Assembly: GCF_019431375.1 (NCBI RefSeq)
Contig: NZ_CP080267.1
Coordinates: forward strand, 3,870,540 to 3,934,539
DNA: 64,000 nucleotides
Direction of reading: 5' to 3'
Origin: Alcanivorax sp.
GTDB taxonomy: Bacteria > Pseudomonadota > Gammaproteobacteria > Pseudomonadales > Alcanivoracaceae
A model generated the notes under the pieces. That model did not search any database. It was not told the origin of the DNA and saw nothing but the letters and a program-made list of their open reading frames with translations. A program made the position numbers and the translations under genes. Positions 8,831 through 17,324 of the stretch are shown here, piece after piece; the stretch's first letter is position 1, and the number at the start of each line of letters is the position of its first letter.

Positions 8831-8986
8831 TAGTTAATAATGAATAATTAATAACGTCGCGGGCACCCTCTAGTGCCAGCTCCAATCGCAGAGGCCGGGC
8901 TCATAGCATGGGCGCGGCCTCTTGTGTTTCAGGCTCTGACAGGCAGTCTCGCGCAGCTATTAATTATTCATTATTAACTATTAATT
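8825..8986. repeat. 162-bp nested palindromic element, copy 1
   Basis: AT-rich arms of 29 bp (8825-8853 and 8958-8986) are perfect reverse complements built from TTAATAGTTAATAATGAA-like words. They overlap the stop codons of both convergent genes. The core holds a hairpin AGAGGCCG / CGGCCTCT (8890-8897, 8915-8922) followed by TTGTGTTTC. Copy 2 at 11162-11322 has the same order of parts, nearly the same length and the same core motif. The two copies bracket the ParA/DUF4062 block. Confidence 0.85.
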
Positions 8987-9731
8987 AAAGCTTCAGTTTT
9001 CCTGCGATCTCGAACCACATTGCCCGGAAGGCCTGGGCGGAGGGGGTGTAGGGGGCGAATTCGCCGACCGGGGCGCGGTGGTCTCCCATCTGTTCAACAT
9101 GGGTGGAGTAGGGGATCCAGGTCTTCAGTCCGCCTTTCATGCTCTTGGGGCGCTTGACCAGCATTTCCACATGCAGGTCCCGGTGCCGGTCCACCATGTT
9201 GAAAAAGGGCACCACGGTGAGGTTCTTGTAGTTCTTGCCGTCCAGCCAGTCCAGCACCTGCTCAAAGGCGCGAACGGACAGATGGGTGGGGATTACCGGC
9301 ACAAACAGGTAGTCCACTGCCGCAAAGATGCTTTCTGCCACCGGGCTCAGGGTGGGGGGGCAATCCAGGATCACCAGTTCGTAGCTTTCCCCCAGCGGGG
9401 CGATCAGCTGTTTCAGGCGATTCTTGGCGCCGCCATTCTCCATCAGCTTGATGTCCGCATTGCGCATGGAGATATCGGCGGGGATGGCATCCAGATTGGC
9501 CCAGCGGGTTTCCCGCTTGAGCCGGCCGATGGGCTGTTTGCCCTTGATCAGATTGCCGGCCTTGTAGCCGTCGCCGTCATCCACTCCCAGATAGAAGCTG
9601 GCGGCCCCCTGGGGATCCAGGTCCCAGAGCAGGGTACGGTGCTTCCAGCGTGCGGCATGCCAGGCCACATTCACGGCCGAGGCGGTCTTGCCCACGCCAC
9701 CTTTCAGGTTGTAAAAGGCTATGGTTTGCAT
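8985..9731 (-). CDS. ParA/Soj-like partition ATPase, orphan
   Basis: From the ATG at 9729-9731 the product is 248 residues. It starts MQTIAFYNLKGGVGKTAS, a deviant Walker A motif with the signature lysine. Walker A' and B follow as LWDLDPQGAAS and LVILDCPP. Such ATPases position DNA or protein cargo on the nucleoid or at the pole. No ParB gene, parS site or cargo gene is adjacent. The gene is divergent from the DUF4062 gene across a long palindrome. A longer frame to 9785 exists, but it places 18 residues before the conserved start. Function beyond ATPase is unknown. Confidence 0.85.
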   Translation of the reverse strand: MQTIAFYNLKGGVGKTASAVNVAWHAARWKHRTLLWDLDPQGAASFYLGVDDGDGYKAGNLIKGKQPIGRLKRETRWANLDAIPADISMRNADIKLMENGGAKNRLKQLIAPLGESYELVILDCPPTLSPVAESIFAAVDYLFVPVIPTHLSVRAFEQVLDWLDGKNYKNLTVVPFFNMVDRHRDLHVEMLVKRPKSMKGGLKTWIPYSTHVEQMGDHRAPVGEFAPYTPSAQAFRAMWFEIAGKLKL

Positions 9732-10128
9732 GGCGTCCCATTCCTGTAAGCTTGCAAAAAGCGCTACGATATTGGTGATTGGCACTGGCGCCGCCGGTTA
9801 ACCGGCACAACGGCTGGGCTCAGGCTAGCATGAACCGGAAAGATGTCCCACGATTGGACGGCCTTCCGGGGTGGCCTGGCTTGTGATGCGGGGCCACAGG
9901 CTGTTTAATAGCCAGCCAAAAACGTGCCCGTTAGGGCCAAAACTTGACCCTGAGTCCGTAGTTCCATCGCGGCGCCTGACGCAAGCCTTTGCCGCCACAG
10001 AAAATTTTCTTCAGTCGATCGCATTCCCGATGCGACGCTTCTTCAGAAAATCTCCTGTGACAACAAATGCTTGCGCCATGCATCCACGCTGAAGTTACGG
10101 ACTCAGGCTGACGCTACAGGTATCCAGG
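9732..10128. other. Divergent intergenic region between parA-like and DUF4062 genes
   Basis: This 397-bp gap must contain both promoters. Its right half is occupied by the MITE-like palindrome at 9949-10107. The left part (9732-9948) shows no repeat or clear regulatory motif. Confidence 0.6.
9949..10107. mobile_element. MITE-like long imperfect palindrome
   Basis: The ends CCTGAGTCCGTA (9949-9960) and TACGGACTCAGG (10096-10107) are perfect reverse complements. Pairing continues inward: GACGCAAGC with GCTTGCGCC, GCCACAGAAAA with AAAATCTCCTGTG, and a tip stem TCGCAT / ATGCGA at 10019-10035. The whole 159 bp can fold on itself. TTGAC lies just left and CTGAC just right of the ends, which could be a short target duplication. 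There is no coding capacity. This is the form of a miniature inverted-repeat element, but I cannot name a parent transposon. Confidence 0.65.
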
Positions 10129-11163
10129 GTGACAGCGACGAAACGCTACCAGGTCTTTATCAGTGCCACCTTTCCCGATATGCAGGGGGCGCGCCAGGCA
10201 TTGATGCTGCCGATGATCGAGCACGGCATGATCCCCACCGGCCTGGACAGTTCCGCCGCCGATGGTAATACCCTGCTGCCGGTGATCCAGAAGCTGATCG
10301 AAACCAGCGACTACTTCGTCCTGATCGTGGGCGGGCGCTACGGCACCCTGTCACCCATGGGGCTCAGTGAGTTGCACCGCGAATACATTTTTGCTGCCAC
10401 CAAGCGCAAACCCATCGTTGCTTTTATTCACGATAACCCGGCCATGCTGCGCACTGACCAGCAGGAGTCCACCCGTGATGGTCAGGTGCGCCGGGACGAC
10501 TTTGTACGCCTGCTGGAAGAGAAAGTGGCCTGTTTCCGCTGGACTACGGAAAATGGTCTGGCAGAGCTGGCCCACAAGGTGATCCCCAATCTGATGCGTG
10601 AGCATCGTGCCGATGGCTGGGTGCGGGCGGATCAGGCCGGCCTGGGCGGTGGCGGGGCTGAAGTCGAGGCCCTCAAGGCCCGTATCGAAATGCTGGAAAA
10701 AGAGCGGGAAGACAGCTTGAGTCAGGCAAGGCCGCCACTGAAGACCCTGTCCCGGGGTGGCGATCTGGTAGCACTGGATTACTCCTGCAATGTCTATGAA
10801 GGTGGCGACTGCAAGCTGGCCATGGTCACCACCCGGATCAGCTGGGATCAGGCGTTTTCCTGTGTGGCCCCGTTGATGATCAACCCGGCGTCGGAACCGG
10901 TGATGCAGAAAACCCTGGAAGATTTTATCGGTCGCAAGGCCCTGGCCGATGTACAGCAGGATTTCCCTCGCGCCCACGCGGTACGCAACGTGGTGCTGGC
11001 GGCCCATTCCTTCAATCAGATCAAGATTCACCTGCGCGCCCTTGGCCTGATTACCAAGTCACCGGAGAAGGATAACCGCGGTCTGCCGTTGTGGCAGCTG
11101 ACGTCCCATGGGGACAACACCATGAGTCAGGTGATGGCGGTGAAGCGCTCCATCAAAATCTAG
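10129..11163 (+). CDS. DUF4062 domain protein with coiled coil and C-terminal domain
   Basis: The 344-residue protein starts at GTG 10129; the first internal ATG is at codon 17, inside the domain. Residues 7-95 match DUF4062: YQVFISATFPDMQ, HGMIPTGLD, DYFVLIVGGRYGTL and GLSELHREYIFA. The domain has a flavodoxin/TIR-like pattern and is common in STAND and defence-associated proteins. Residues about 178-200 form a short coiled coil (VEALKARIEMLEKERED), and 210-344 are an unrecognised domain. No NTPase module is attached. It is transcribed away from the orphan ParA gene. A signalling or defence role is inference from the domain. Confidence 0.8.
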   Translation: MTATKRYQVFISATFPDMQGARQALMLPMIEHGMIPTGLDSSAADGNTLLPVIQKLIETSDYFVLIVGGRYGTLSPMGLSELHREYIFAATKRKPIVAFIHDNPAMLRTDQQESTRDGQVRRDDFVRLLEEKVACFRWTTENGLAELAHKVIPNLMREHRADGWVRADQAGLGGGGAEVEALKARIEMLEKEREDSLSQARPPLKTLSRGGDLVALDYSCNVYEGGDCKLAMVTTRISWDQAFSCVAPLMINPASEPVMQKTLEDFIGRKALADVQQDFPRAHAVRNVVLAAHSFNQIKIHLRALGLITKSPEKDNRGLPLWQLTSHGDNTMSQVMAVKRSIKI

Positions 11164-11322
11164 TTAATAGTGAACAGTTAATAGTTAACAGCGGCGCGGA
11201 ACAGTGTTGTCTGTTCTGAAAGCAAAGAGGCCGCGTCCATGATTTGGACGCGGCCTCTTGCGTTTCCAGTCACAAGACGCTGGAGCGCGTCGCTGTTAAC
11301 TGTTCACTATTAACGGTTAACT
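11162..11322. repeat. 161-bp nested palindromic element, copy 2
   Basis: The arms at 11162-11198 and 11285-11322 are reverse complements made of GTTAATAGTGAACAGTTAA-type words, but they differ by whole-word insertions rather than point changes. CGGCGCGG and GCGCGTCG lie at the inner arm edges. The core is the strong terminator at 11225-11259. The run CGGCCTCTTGCGTTTC is shared, with one change, with copy 1 at 8825-8986. The right arm touches the proS stop codon and the left arm the DUF4062 stop codon. Confidence 0.85.
11225..11259. terminator. Terminator in the core of copy 2
   Basis: A 14-bp perfect stem (11225-11238 with 11246-11259) with a 7-nt loop sits midway between the DUF4062 gene and proS, which converge on it. 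AAG and CTT end the stem, so only a short U-run follows. The stem strength makes it a plausible bidirectional terminator or an mRNA 3'-end barrier. Confidence 0.7.
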
Positions 11323-13034
11323 CAGTCCAGCTTCCCTTTCAGGAACGCTAGAACCTCATCCACAGCCACCTCGGTATTCTCCGCATCCGCACGCCCTTTA
11401 TATTCGAGCACGCCATTGTCCATGCCCCGTTCGGCGATGACGATGCGGTGGGGGATGCCGAGCAGTTCGCTGTCGGCCAGTTTCACGCCCAGGCGCTCTT
11501 TCTCGCGGTCGTCGAACAGCACTTCGATGCCGGCGTTGGTCAGTTCCGCGTAGAGTTTTTCAGCCAATTCGCGCTCGCGGGGGCTCTTCTTGATGTTCAC
11601 CGGCACCAGGGCCACCTGGAAGGGGGCAATGGCTGCCGGCCAGATAATGCCGCGGTCGTCATGGTTCTGCTCAATGGCCGCAGCCACTACCCGGGTGACG
11701 CCGATGCCGTAGCAGCCCATGGGCATGACTACGGATTTGCCGTTCTCATCCAGCACCTTGGCGCCCAGCGCTTCGGAGTACTTGGTGCCCAGCTGGAAGA
11801 TGTGGCCCACTTCGATGCCGCGCTTGATGGTCAGGGTGCCCTTGCCGTCCGGGCTGGGGTCGCCCTCCACCACGTTACGCAGGTCGGCCACTTCCGGCAG
11901 CGCCACGTCGCGCTCCCAGTTGATGTTGAAGTAGTGCTTGCCGTCTTCATTGGCGCCGGCGCCGAAGTCACTCATCACTGCCACACTGCGGTCGATGACA
12001 ACCGGAATCGGCAGGCCCACCGGGCCCAGAGAGCCTGGACCGGCACCGACGACCCTACGGATTTCCTCTTCGCTGGCGAACTCCATCGGCGTGGCCACGG
12101 CGTCCAGTTTTTCCGCCTTGATATCGTTCAGCTCGTGGTCACCACGAACCAGCAGGGCCACCAGCTGACCTTCTTCCGCACCTTTCACCACCAGTGTCTT
12201 GACGGTTTTCTCGATGGGCAGATCGAACTGTGCGACCAGCTCTTCGATGGTTTTGGCGTTGGGGGTATCCACCTTTTCCATGGCCGCCCCGGGGGCCGGG
12301 CGCTCGATAGCGGGGGCCAGAGCTTCTGCCAGCTCCACATTGGCGGCGAAATCGGAGCTGTCAGAGAAGGCGATGTCATCTTCACCGGAATCGGCCAGCA
12401 CGTGGAACTCGTGGCTGGCGGCGCCGCCGATGGCGCCGGTATCCGCTTCCACCGGACGGTAGTCCAGGCCCAGGCGATCAAAGATGGCGCAGTAGGCCTG
12501 GTGCATGATCTGGTAGGTGGCTGCCAGGGATTCTGTGTCGGTGTGGAAGGAGTAAGCATCCTTCATGATGAATTCCCGCGAGCGCATGATGCCGAAGCGC
12601 GGGCGGATTTCGTCACGGAACTTGGTCTGGATCTGGTAGAAGTTGGCCGGCAGCTGCTTGTAGCTGTGCAGCTCGTTGCGAACCAGATCGGTAATCACTT
12701 CCTCATGGGTGGGGCCCAGGCAGAAAGGATTGTTATGGCGATCGGTAATGCGCAGCAGCTCCGGACCGTAGGCCGGGGCCCGGCCGGACTCTTCCCACAG
12801 CTCCATGGGCTGGACCACCGGCATCAGCACTTCCTGGGCACCGGCCCGGTCCATTTCCTCGCGGACAATGTTCTCCACCTTGCGCAGCACGCGCAGGCCG
12901 GTGGGTAGCCAGTTGTACAGGCCGGAAGCCAGCTTGCGGACCATGCCGGCACGCAGCATGAGCTGATGGCTGATGACAACGGCATCCGCCGGTGTTTCTT
13001 TTACGGTGGCAAGCAGGTACTGGGAAGTGCGCAT
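11322..13034 (-). CDS. proS: Prolyl-tRNA synthetase
   Basis: This enzyme charges tRNA-Pro. From the ATG at 13032-13034 the product is 570 residues, the usual bacterial length. It contains class II motifs (FRDEIRPRFGIMRSREFIMKD region; CYGIGVTR motif 3), the editing insertion between motifs 2 and 3 and an anticodon-binding domain at the end (VLFDDREKERLGVKLADSELLGIPHRI). A frame extends upstream to 13178 but overlaps the divergent thioesterase promoter and is not conserved in the family. Confidence 0.97.
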   Translation of the reverse strand: MRTSQYLLATVKETPADAVVISHQLMLRAGMVRKLASGLYNWLPTGLRVLRKVENIVREEMDRAGAQEVLMPVVQPMELWEESGRAPAYGPELLRITDRHNNPFCLGPTHEEVITDLVRNELHSYKQLPANFYQIQTKFRDEIRPRFGIMRSREFIMKDAYSFHTDTESLAATYQIMHQAYCAIFDRLGLDYRPVEADTGAIGGAASHEFHVLADSGEDDIAFSDSSDFAANVELAEALAPAIERPAPGAAMEKVDTPNAKTIEELVAQFDLPIEKTVKTLVVKGAEEGQLVALLVRGDHELNDIKAEKLDAVATPMEFASEEEIRRVVGAGPGSLGPVGLPIPVVIDRSVAVMSDFGAGANEDGKHYFNINWERDVALPEVADLRNVVEGDPSPDGKGTLTIKRGIEVGHIFQLGTKYSEALGAKVLDENGKSVVMPMGCYGIGVTRVVAAAIEQNHDDRGIIWPAAIAPFQVALVPVNIKKSPRERELAEKLYAELTNAGIEVLFDDREKERLGVKLADSELLGIPHRIVIAERGMDNGVLEYKGRADAENTEVAVDEVLAFLKGKLD

Positions 13035-13166
13035 AGGAGACAGTCTTTCGCCGGTTATTGCTGAAGCCGGCCATTTTAGGGGCAAAGGCGCTTCGTCACC
13101 AGCCATCATGATTGGCGCTGGGATTGTTACGCCCGCTTTCGTATCCTCACTGCTATCCAGGATGAG

Positions 13167-13586
13167 ATGGCGAGCCATATGTTGAATGCACAGGAAGTAC
13201 AGGACGTGATCTACCAGGGGCTGCCGGCGGCGTCCGAGGAGGGGTTACGGGTCGAAGCGGTGGGGGATCGTCGTGCCCGGATGCGCAGTCCTTTCCGGCC
13301 CTCCACGATTCGGCCCGGCGGTACCCTGTCCGGTCCGACCATGATGGGGCTGGCCGATGCTGCCATGTATGCGGCGATTCTTGGTGAGCTGGGTCGTGTG
13401 GAAATGGCGGTGACCCAGAATCTCAATATCAATTTCCTGTCCCGCCCGGCACAGAAGGACCTGATCGCCGACGCCGTCATTCTGCGGTTGGGGCGGCGTT
13501 CGGCCGTGCTGGAAGTGCAGCTGTTCAGCGAGGGCAGTGACGAGATGGTTGCTCACGTGACCGGAACCTATGCGCTGCCGATCTAG
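13167..13586 (+). CDS. PaaI-family hotdog thioesterase
   Basis: The 139-residue protein has the PaaI core: RPGGTLSGPTMMGLADAAMYAA followed by LNINFLSRPAQKDLIADA. It should hydrolyse acyl- or aryl-CoA thioesters in the cytoplasm. The start ATG at 13167 has AGGATGAG just before it; an alternative ATG at 13179 is possible. It is divergent from proS and convergent with tamB. The substrate is unknown. Confidence 0.85.
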   Translation: MASHMLNAQEVQDVIYQGLPAASEEGLRVEAVGDRRARMRSPFRPSTIRPGGTLSGPTMMGLADAAMYAAILGELGRVEMAVTQNLNINFLSRPAQKDLIADAVILRLGRRSAVLEVQLFSEGSDEMVAHVTGTYALPI

Positions 13587-13627
13587 CTACTGGGAAATTC
13601 CATGGACGTCGTCATTTCTACGAAGCC

Positions 13628-13846
13628 GTTGTAGGAGCTATGCTTGCATGGCGAACCGCGCTTGCGTGGAAATCGCCCGGAGGGCGATCAGGAATCTCTG
13701 AGCTCGACAGGTCGCTGCAGAAATCATGGCGGATAGACGTTGATCTCTGTCGCCTCGCTACGCTCGGTTCGCATGTCGCAGACGTCCTGGGGGCAAGCAT
13801 AGCTCCTACGCCAAGGGTCGGTTCGCCCTCAGCGACTTTCCTACAA
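13628..13846. repeat. REP-type inverted element, multi-copy
   Basis: GTAGGAGCTATGCTTGC at 13631-13647 is repeated inverted at 13793-13809, and a weaker inverted copy (GTTGTAGGAAAGTCGC) lies at about 13830-13846. The left part shares GCGAACCGCG and GGGCGATCAGG with the doublet at 6191-6343, so both derive from one ancestor. It fills the convergent gap between the thioesterase and tamB (13587-13856). Nothing else is seen there. Confidence 0.75.
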
Positions 13847-13856
13847 CTCGCTCTCT

Positions 13857-16800
13857 TCATTGCAGCTCCTTCTCCCAGATCAGATCCAGGCTGTTGGCGC
13901 GGGTGCTGGAGCGGGCTTCCAGGTGGAGTTGCCGGGTCAGGGTGTAGCGCAGCATGACCGTGGAAACCGCGTCGAACAACCCCACCGCGTAGGTCAGGTA
14001 CAGCCGGTCGGAGAGCTGTTTGCCCAGCATCAGGGCGGCATCGTCGGTTTCCCAGTCACTGCCCACACTGATTTCATCCACGCCCAGTGTGTCGCCGAGT
14101 TTTTCGGTGACGCCGCTGCCCTTTTCCAGTCCGTATAGTGCCAGGGCCTGGGCAATCTGGTTGTTGTCGCCTTTCGATCCCCGCTCCAGTGGCCGGCCGG
14201 TGAGCAGGTAGGACATGGCCTGGCTCTGCTCCATGCCCGGCTCGGAGAACAGGCTGGCTTCCGGTTCCTGCAGAGTGCCGCTGAGCTGCACGCCAACCAC
14301 CACGTTTTCACTGGGTACCTTGCGGATGGCACGAATATCCAGGCCCGGGTTGTCCGGCGGGCCCTGGAAAATCAGCTGGCCGTCACTGATGGCCAGGTTC
14401 TGGCCATAAGCCCGGTAGCGACCTTCACGGATCACCAGTTCACCATTGAGTTGCGGCGGTTGTTGCGGTTGCTGTTCCACTTGCAGGGTGCCGCCAAGCA
14501 TGGCGTCCAGGCCAAAGCCTTGGAAGTGCACCTTGTCTCCCAGGTTGACGGTGACATCAATGCCCAGCGGCAGGCCGCTGCTTTTCTCGCCTTCTTGATG
14601 GACCAGTATTTGATCCTTGCTGACAGTGACGGCGCCCTCGGGAAGTTCAGTGGGGCGGATTTCCGCTTCCGGGACAGTGAGCTTGCCACCCAGTTTCAGT
14701 TCATCCAGGTTCCCCTTAAGCACCAGTGTGGGGTTGAGCAGTACCCGTGCGTCGGGTCTGTCTGCCACCAGTAGCCGTTGGCCATTCAACGACAGATTCA
14801 CCGAGGCCGGCCATTCCCTCGGGTCCAGGGTGCCGGTCAGGGTCATTGTGCCTTCGCCCAGGGTGGCAGACCCATTCACATCCAGCTGTCCACGGGGTGA
14901 ACCCTGCACGTCCATTTCCAGATCGGTAACGGCGACCCCCAGGGCGGGGATCAGGGCGCGGCCGTTTTCCAGCCGGATGCTGCCGTTCATCAGGGGCTGA
15001 CGAAGGGTGCCATCCAGTGCGAAATCACCACGAACCTGGCCGCTGATTTCACGCAGATCGGTGGTGAACAGGGTCAGGGGCGCCAGGCTGGAGATCTGTA
15101 ATGCCACCTGACCTGCCAGGGGGGATTCCGCATCCAGGCCGTGCTCCACGGTGGCTTGGGCGCTGGCCAGGTCCGACACCAGCGTCAGCTCGCTTGCCAG
15201 ACGCCGTTGTTGCAGTGTTCCCTGAACAGAGAGTTGCTCGATTGCAAGCTCCTGGGGATCGTCGGCGGTGCGCATGGCAATCCGGGCATTCCGGGTTTGC
15301 AGCTGGTAATGGCCATTTGGATTGTCCAGCGAGCCTTGCAGAGTCGCTTCGCCATCCACGCTGCCCTGCACGGCAAAGTCCGGGCCCAGTAGCGCGCCGG
15401 CCAGAGCCAGCGGCAGCGCGCTGAGTGAGGCGTTGACGTCGATCTGGTTGTCGGCGGCGCGTCTGCCTTTCAGGCAGAGTCGGCTCTGTGTCTGCTCAAG
15501 ACAGAAAGGGGTGATGGACTGGGCCGTGGCGGAAAGCTGCACTGCCGTGTCTTCGGCCTGCTGCCAGCGGCCCAGTTGCTGATGCATCAGGCCGGTTTCA
15601 GACACGGTGCCTTGCCACTGAGGCGTATCCTTGAGCCCCTTTAACGTGCCTTGCAGGCTTGTTTCCAGGCTGACCTCGTCGCGTCGGAAACGGGCCATTG
15701 CGGTGTGGTTGGCCAGGGTGCCGTTGAGGCTGAGATGGGCGGCGGCGAGCTGCTCCATGTCGCCTTGGCGAAGCGTCTCGCTGTCCAGTTCCAGCGACAT
15801 GGTCTGCTGGCCCAACCCGAGTGCGCGGAACCGGGTTTGCAGGGAGGCCAGTGACCAATCCTGCCAGCCGAGCTGCTGACCGTTCAGGTTGCCGGTCAGA
15901 TTGGGAGTGGCCATTGGGCCGCGAACTTGCAGCTGACCACTGAGCTGACCCTGCAGATCCGGGTAAAGCTGGTCCAGTCGCTTCAGGTCCACGGTGGTGT
16001 CCAGTGACCAGTTGGGCAGAAGAGCGCCTCGCCCGCGCAGGCGGTTGTCACCCCAGTGAACATCGCTGTCCAGTTGCAGGCGTTGCTGGTGGCTTTCCAG
16101 GGTGGCGTTGGCAGTCAGAGGCTGCTGGCGCACCCGGCCTTCCAGTTGGACCCGGCTGGGCGACAGGGTCCACTGTTCGCCAGTGTAGCGGCCCCGGCTG
16201 TTACCCTGCACGCTGAGCTGGCCGGGGAATCGTGGATGTAGCAGGCCGGTGTCCAGTTTGCCTTTGACGGTCAGATCCCAGGCCAAGGGGCTGAACAGCA
16301 GTTCACCGTGGCCTTCCAGTTGCTGCTCGCCATCATCAAGCTGTATCTGCTGCACTGCCAGGCCGCCGTCGATCAGTTGGCTTTTCAGGGACAGGTTCAC
16401 GGTCTTGTCGCCGCTGGTCAGACTGCTTTGGCCGACTATTTCCAGAGCTGCCAGCGGACCCCGAGTGGTCAGCGTGCCGCCACCCAGTGACAGGGGTTGT
16501 GGCAGCGTCAGAGGTAACGGCTGGGCCGGCCACTGATGCTCCAGGGCTAGTGGCCGTTGCGGCTCCCCGAGCCGCCATTGGCCCTGACTGTGAATCTGCA
16601 GGGGGGCGTCCAGTTGGTGACGTAGTTGCAGGGCTGACAGGTGACCACTGAGCTCCAGCTGGCCCGCCAAGTGATCCGCGGTAACGGTATCGTTCTGTGC
16701 CAGCGGCATCTGCCAGCGGGCCTGCCCCTGAATCTCGATGGGGGCGGCAAGGCTGCCCTGGGCGGTGGCTTCCACGCTGATGTCGGCCACCGTGCGGGTG

Positions 16801-17324
16801 GTCAGGCTGGCCAGTTGAAAGCGGCGCCAGGCTGCCAGTTGCCGGGCATCCAGTTCACTGACCACCTGGTTGCCGTTAACCCGCAGTGAGGCCAGGGTCA
16901 GGGTGTCGATGCGCACACCCAGGGGGAGTGCCAGGCTGCCCGGCAGGCTGGCTGCGGGTGAGTCGTCAGTTTCCTGACCGGGGGGCAGGGACAGGCTCAG
17001 ATTACCCAGCGATAAAGAGGTGAATTCCAGCCATCCACGGGTGAGAGAGGCGGGCACCAGTTCTGCTTCCAGTTGGTCCAGGCTCACTGACAGATCGTCC
17101 AGCTGATAGCGCATCCCGGTAATGGTGACCCGGTCCAACAGACTGCCTCGCCAGTTCTCCACCTGCAGCTCACCGGGGATCAGCTCGCTGACCTGACTGA
17201 GCAGCCAGCGGTTGCCGGTGGCGGTGCCCAGCAGCAGCCAGGTGGTCAGCACCACAATCAGTATCAGGCTGAACAACAGCCCGAGCAGACCGATGCTGAG
17301 ACGCTTGAGGGCTCGCCGGATCAC
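13857..17324 (-). CDS. tamB: Translocation and assembly module protein TamB
   Basis: TamB spans the periplasm from the inner membrane to TamA and is thought to form a lipid-conducting groove and aid outer-membrane protein assembly. The 1155-residue product has an N-terminal membrane anchor (GLLGLLFSLILIVVLTTWLLL, residues about 12-33). A long run of AsmA-like beta repeats rich in Leu, Gln and Gly follows, and the C-terminal DUF490 region includes LQEPEASLFSEPGMEQSQAM. The start is GTG at 17324, which overlaps the tamA stop by 4 nt, so translation is coupled. Confidence 0.95.
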   Translation of the reverse strand: MIRRALKRLSIGLLGLLFSLILIVVLTTWLLLGTATGNRWLLSQVSELIPGELQVENWRGSLLDRVTITGMRYQLDDLSVSLDQLEAELVPASLTRGWLEFTSLSLGNLSLSLPPGQETDDSPAASLPGSLALPLGVRIDTLTLASLRVNGNQVVSELDARQLAAWRRFQLASLTTRTVADISVEATAQGSLAAPIEIQGQARWQMPLAQNDTVTADHLAGQLELSGHLSALQLRHQLDAPLQIHSQGQWRLGEPQRPLALEHQWPAQPLPLTLPQPLSLGGGTLTTRGPLAALEIVGQSSLTSGDKTVNLSLKSQLIDGGLAVQQIQLDDGEQQLEGHGELLFSPLAWDLTVKGKLDTGLLHPRFPGQLSVQGNSRGRYTGEQWTLSPSRVQLEGRVRQQPLTANATLESHQQRLQLDSDVHWGDNRLRGRGALLPNWSLDTTVDLKRLDQLYPDLQGQLSGQLQVRGPMATPNLTGNLNGQQLGWQDWSLASLQTRFRALGLGQQTMSLELDSETLRQGDMEQLAAAHLSLNGTLANHTAMARFRRDEVSLETSLQGTLKGLKDTPQWQGTVSETGLMHQQLGRWQQAEDTAVQLSATAQSITPFCLEQTQSRLCLKGRRAADNQIDVNASLSALPLALAGALLGPDFAVQGSVDGEATLQGSLDNPNGHYQLQTRNARIAMRTADDPQELAIEQLSVQGTLQQRRLASELTLVSDLASAQATVEHGLDAESPLAGQVALQISSLAPLTLFTTDLREISGQVRGDFALDGTLRQPLMNGSIRLENGRALIPALGVAVTDLEMDVQGSPRGQLDVNGSATLGEGTMTLTGTLDPREWPASVNLSLNGQRLLVADRPDARVLLNPTLVLKGNLDELKLGGKLTVPEAEIRPTELPEGAVTVSKDQILVHQEGEKSSGLPLGIDVTVNLGDKVHFQGFGLDAMLGGTLQVEQQPQQPPQLNGELVIREGRYRAYGQNLAISDGQLIFQGPPDNPGLDIRAIRKVPSENVVVGVQLSGTLQEPEASLFSEPGMEQSQAMSYLLTGRPLERGSKGDNNQIAQALALYGLEKGSGVTEKLGDTLGVDEISVGSDWETDDAALMLGKQLSDRLYLTYAVGLFDAVSTVMLRYTLTRQLHLEARSSTRANSLDLIWEKELQ

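Noticed and set aside
8985..9731. Chromosomal parABS locus
   Set aside because: There is no parB, no parS-like TGTTTCACGTGAAACA site and no gidAB neighbours.
9949..10107. Intrinsic terminator between the ParA-like and DUF4062 genes
   Set aside because: The genes diverge, so no terminator is expected, and there is no T-tract. The structure is too long and has transposon-like ends.
11448..12908. Plus-strand frame of about 486 codons
   Set aside because: It is antisense to proS, with no family resemblance and no ribosome site.
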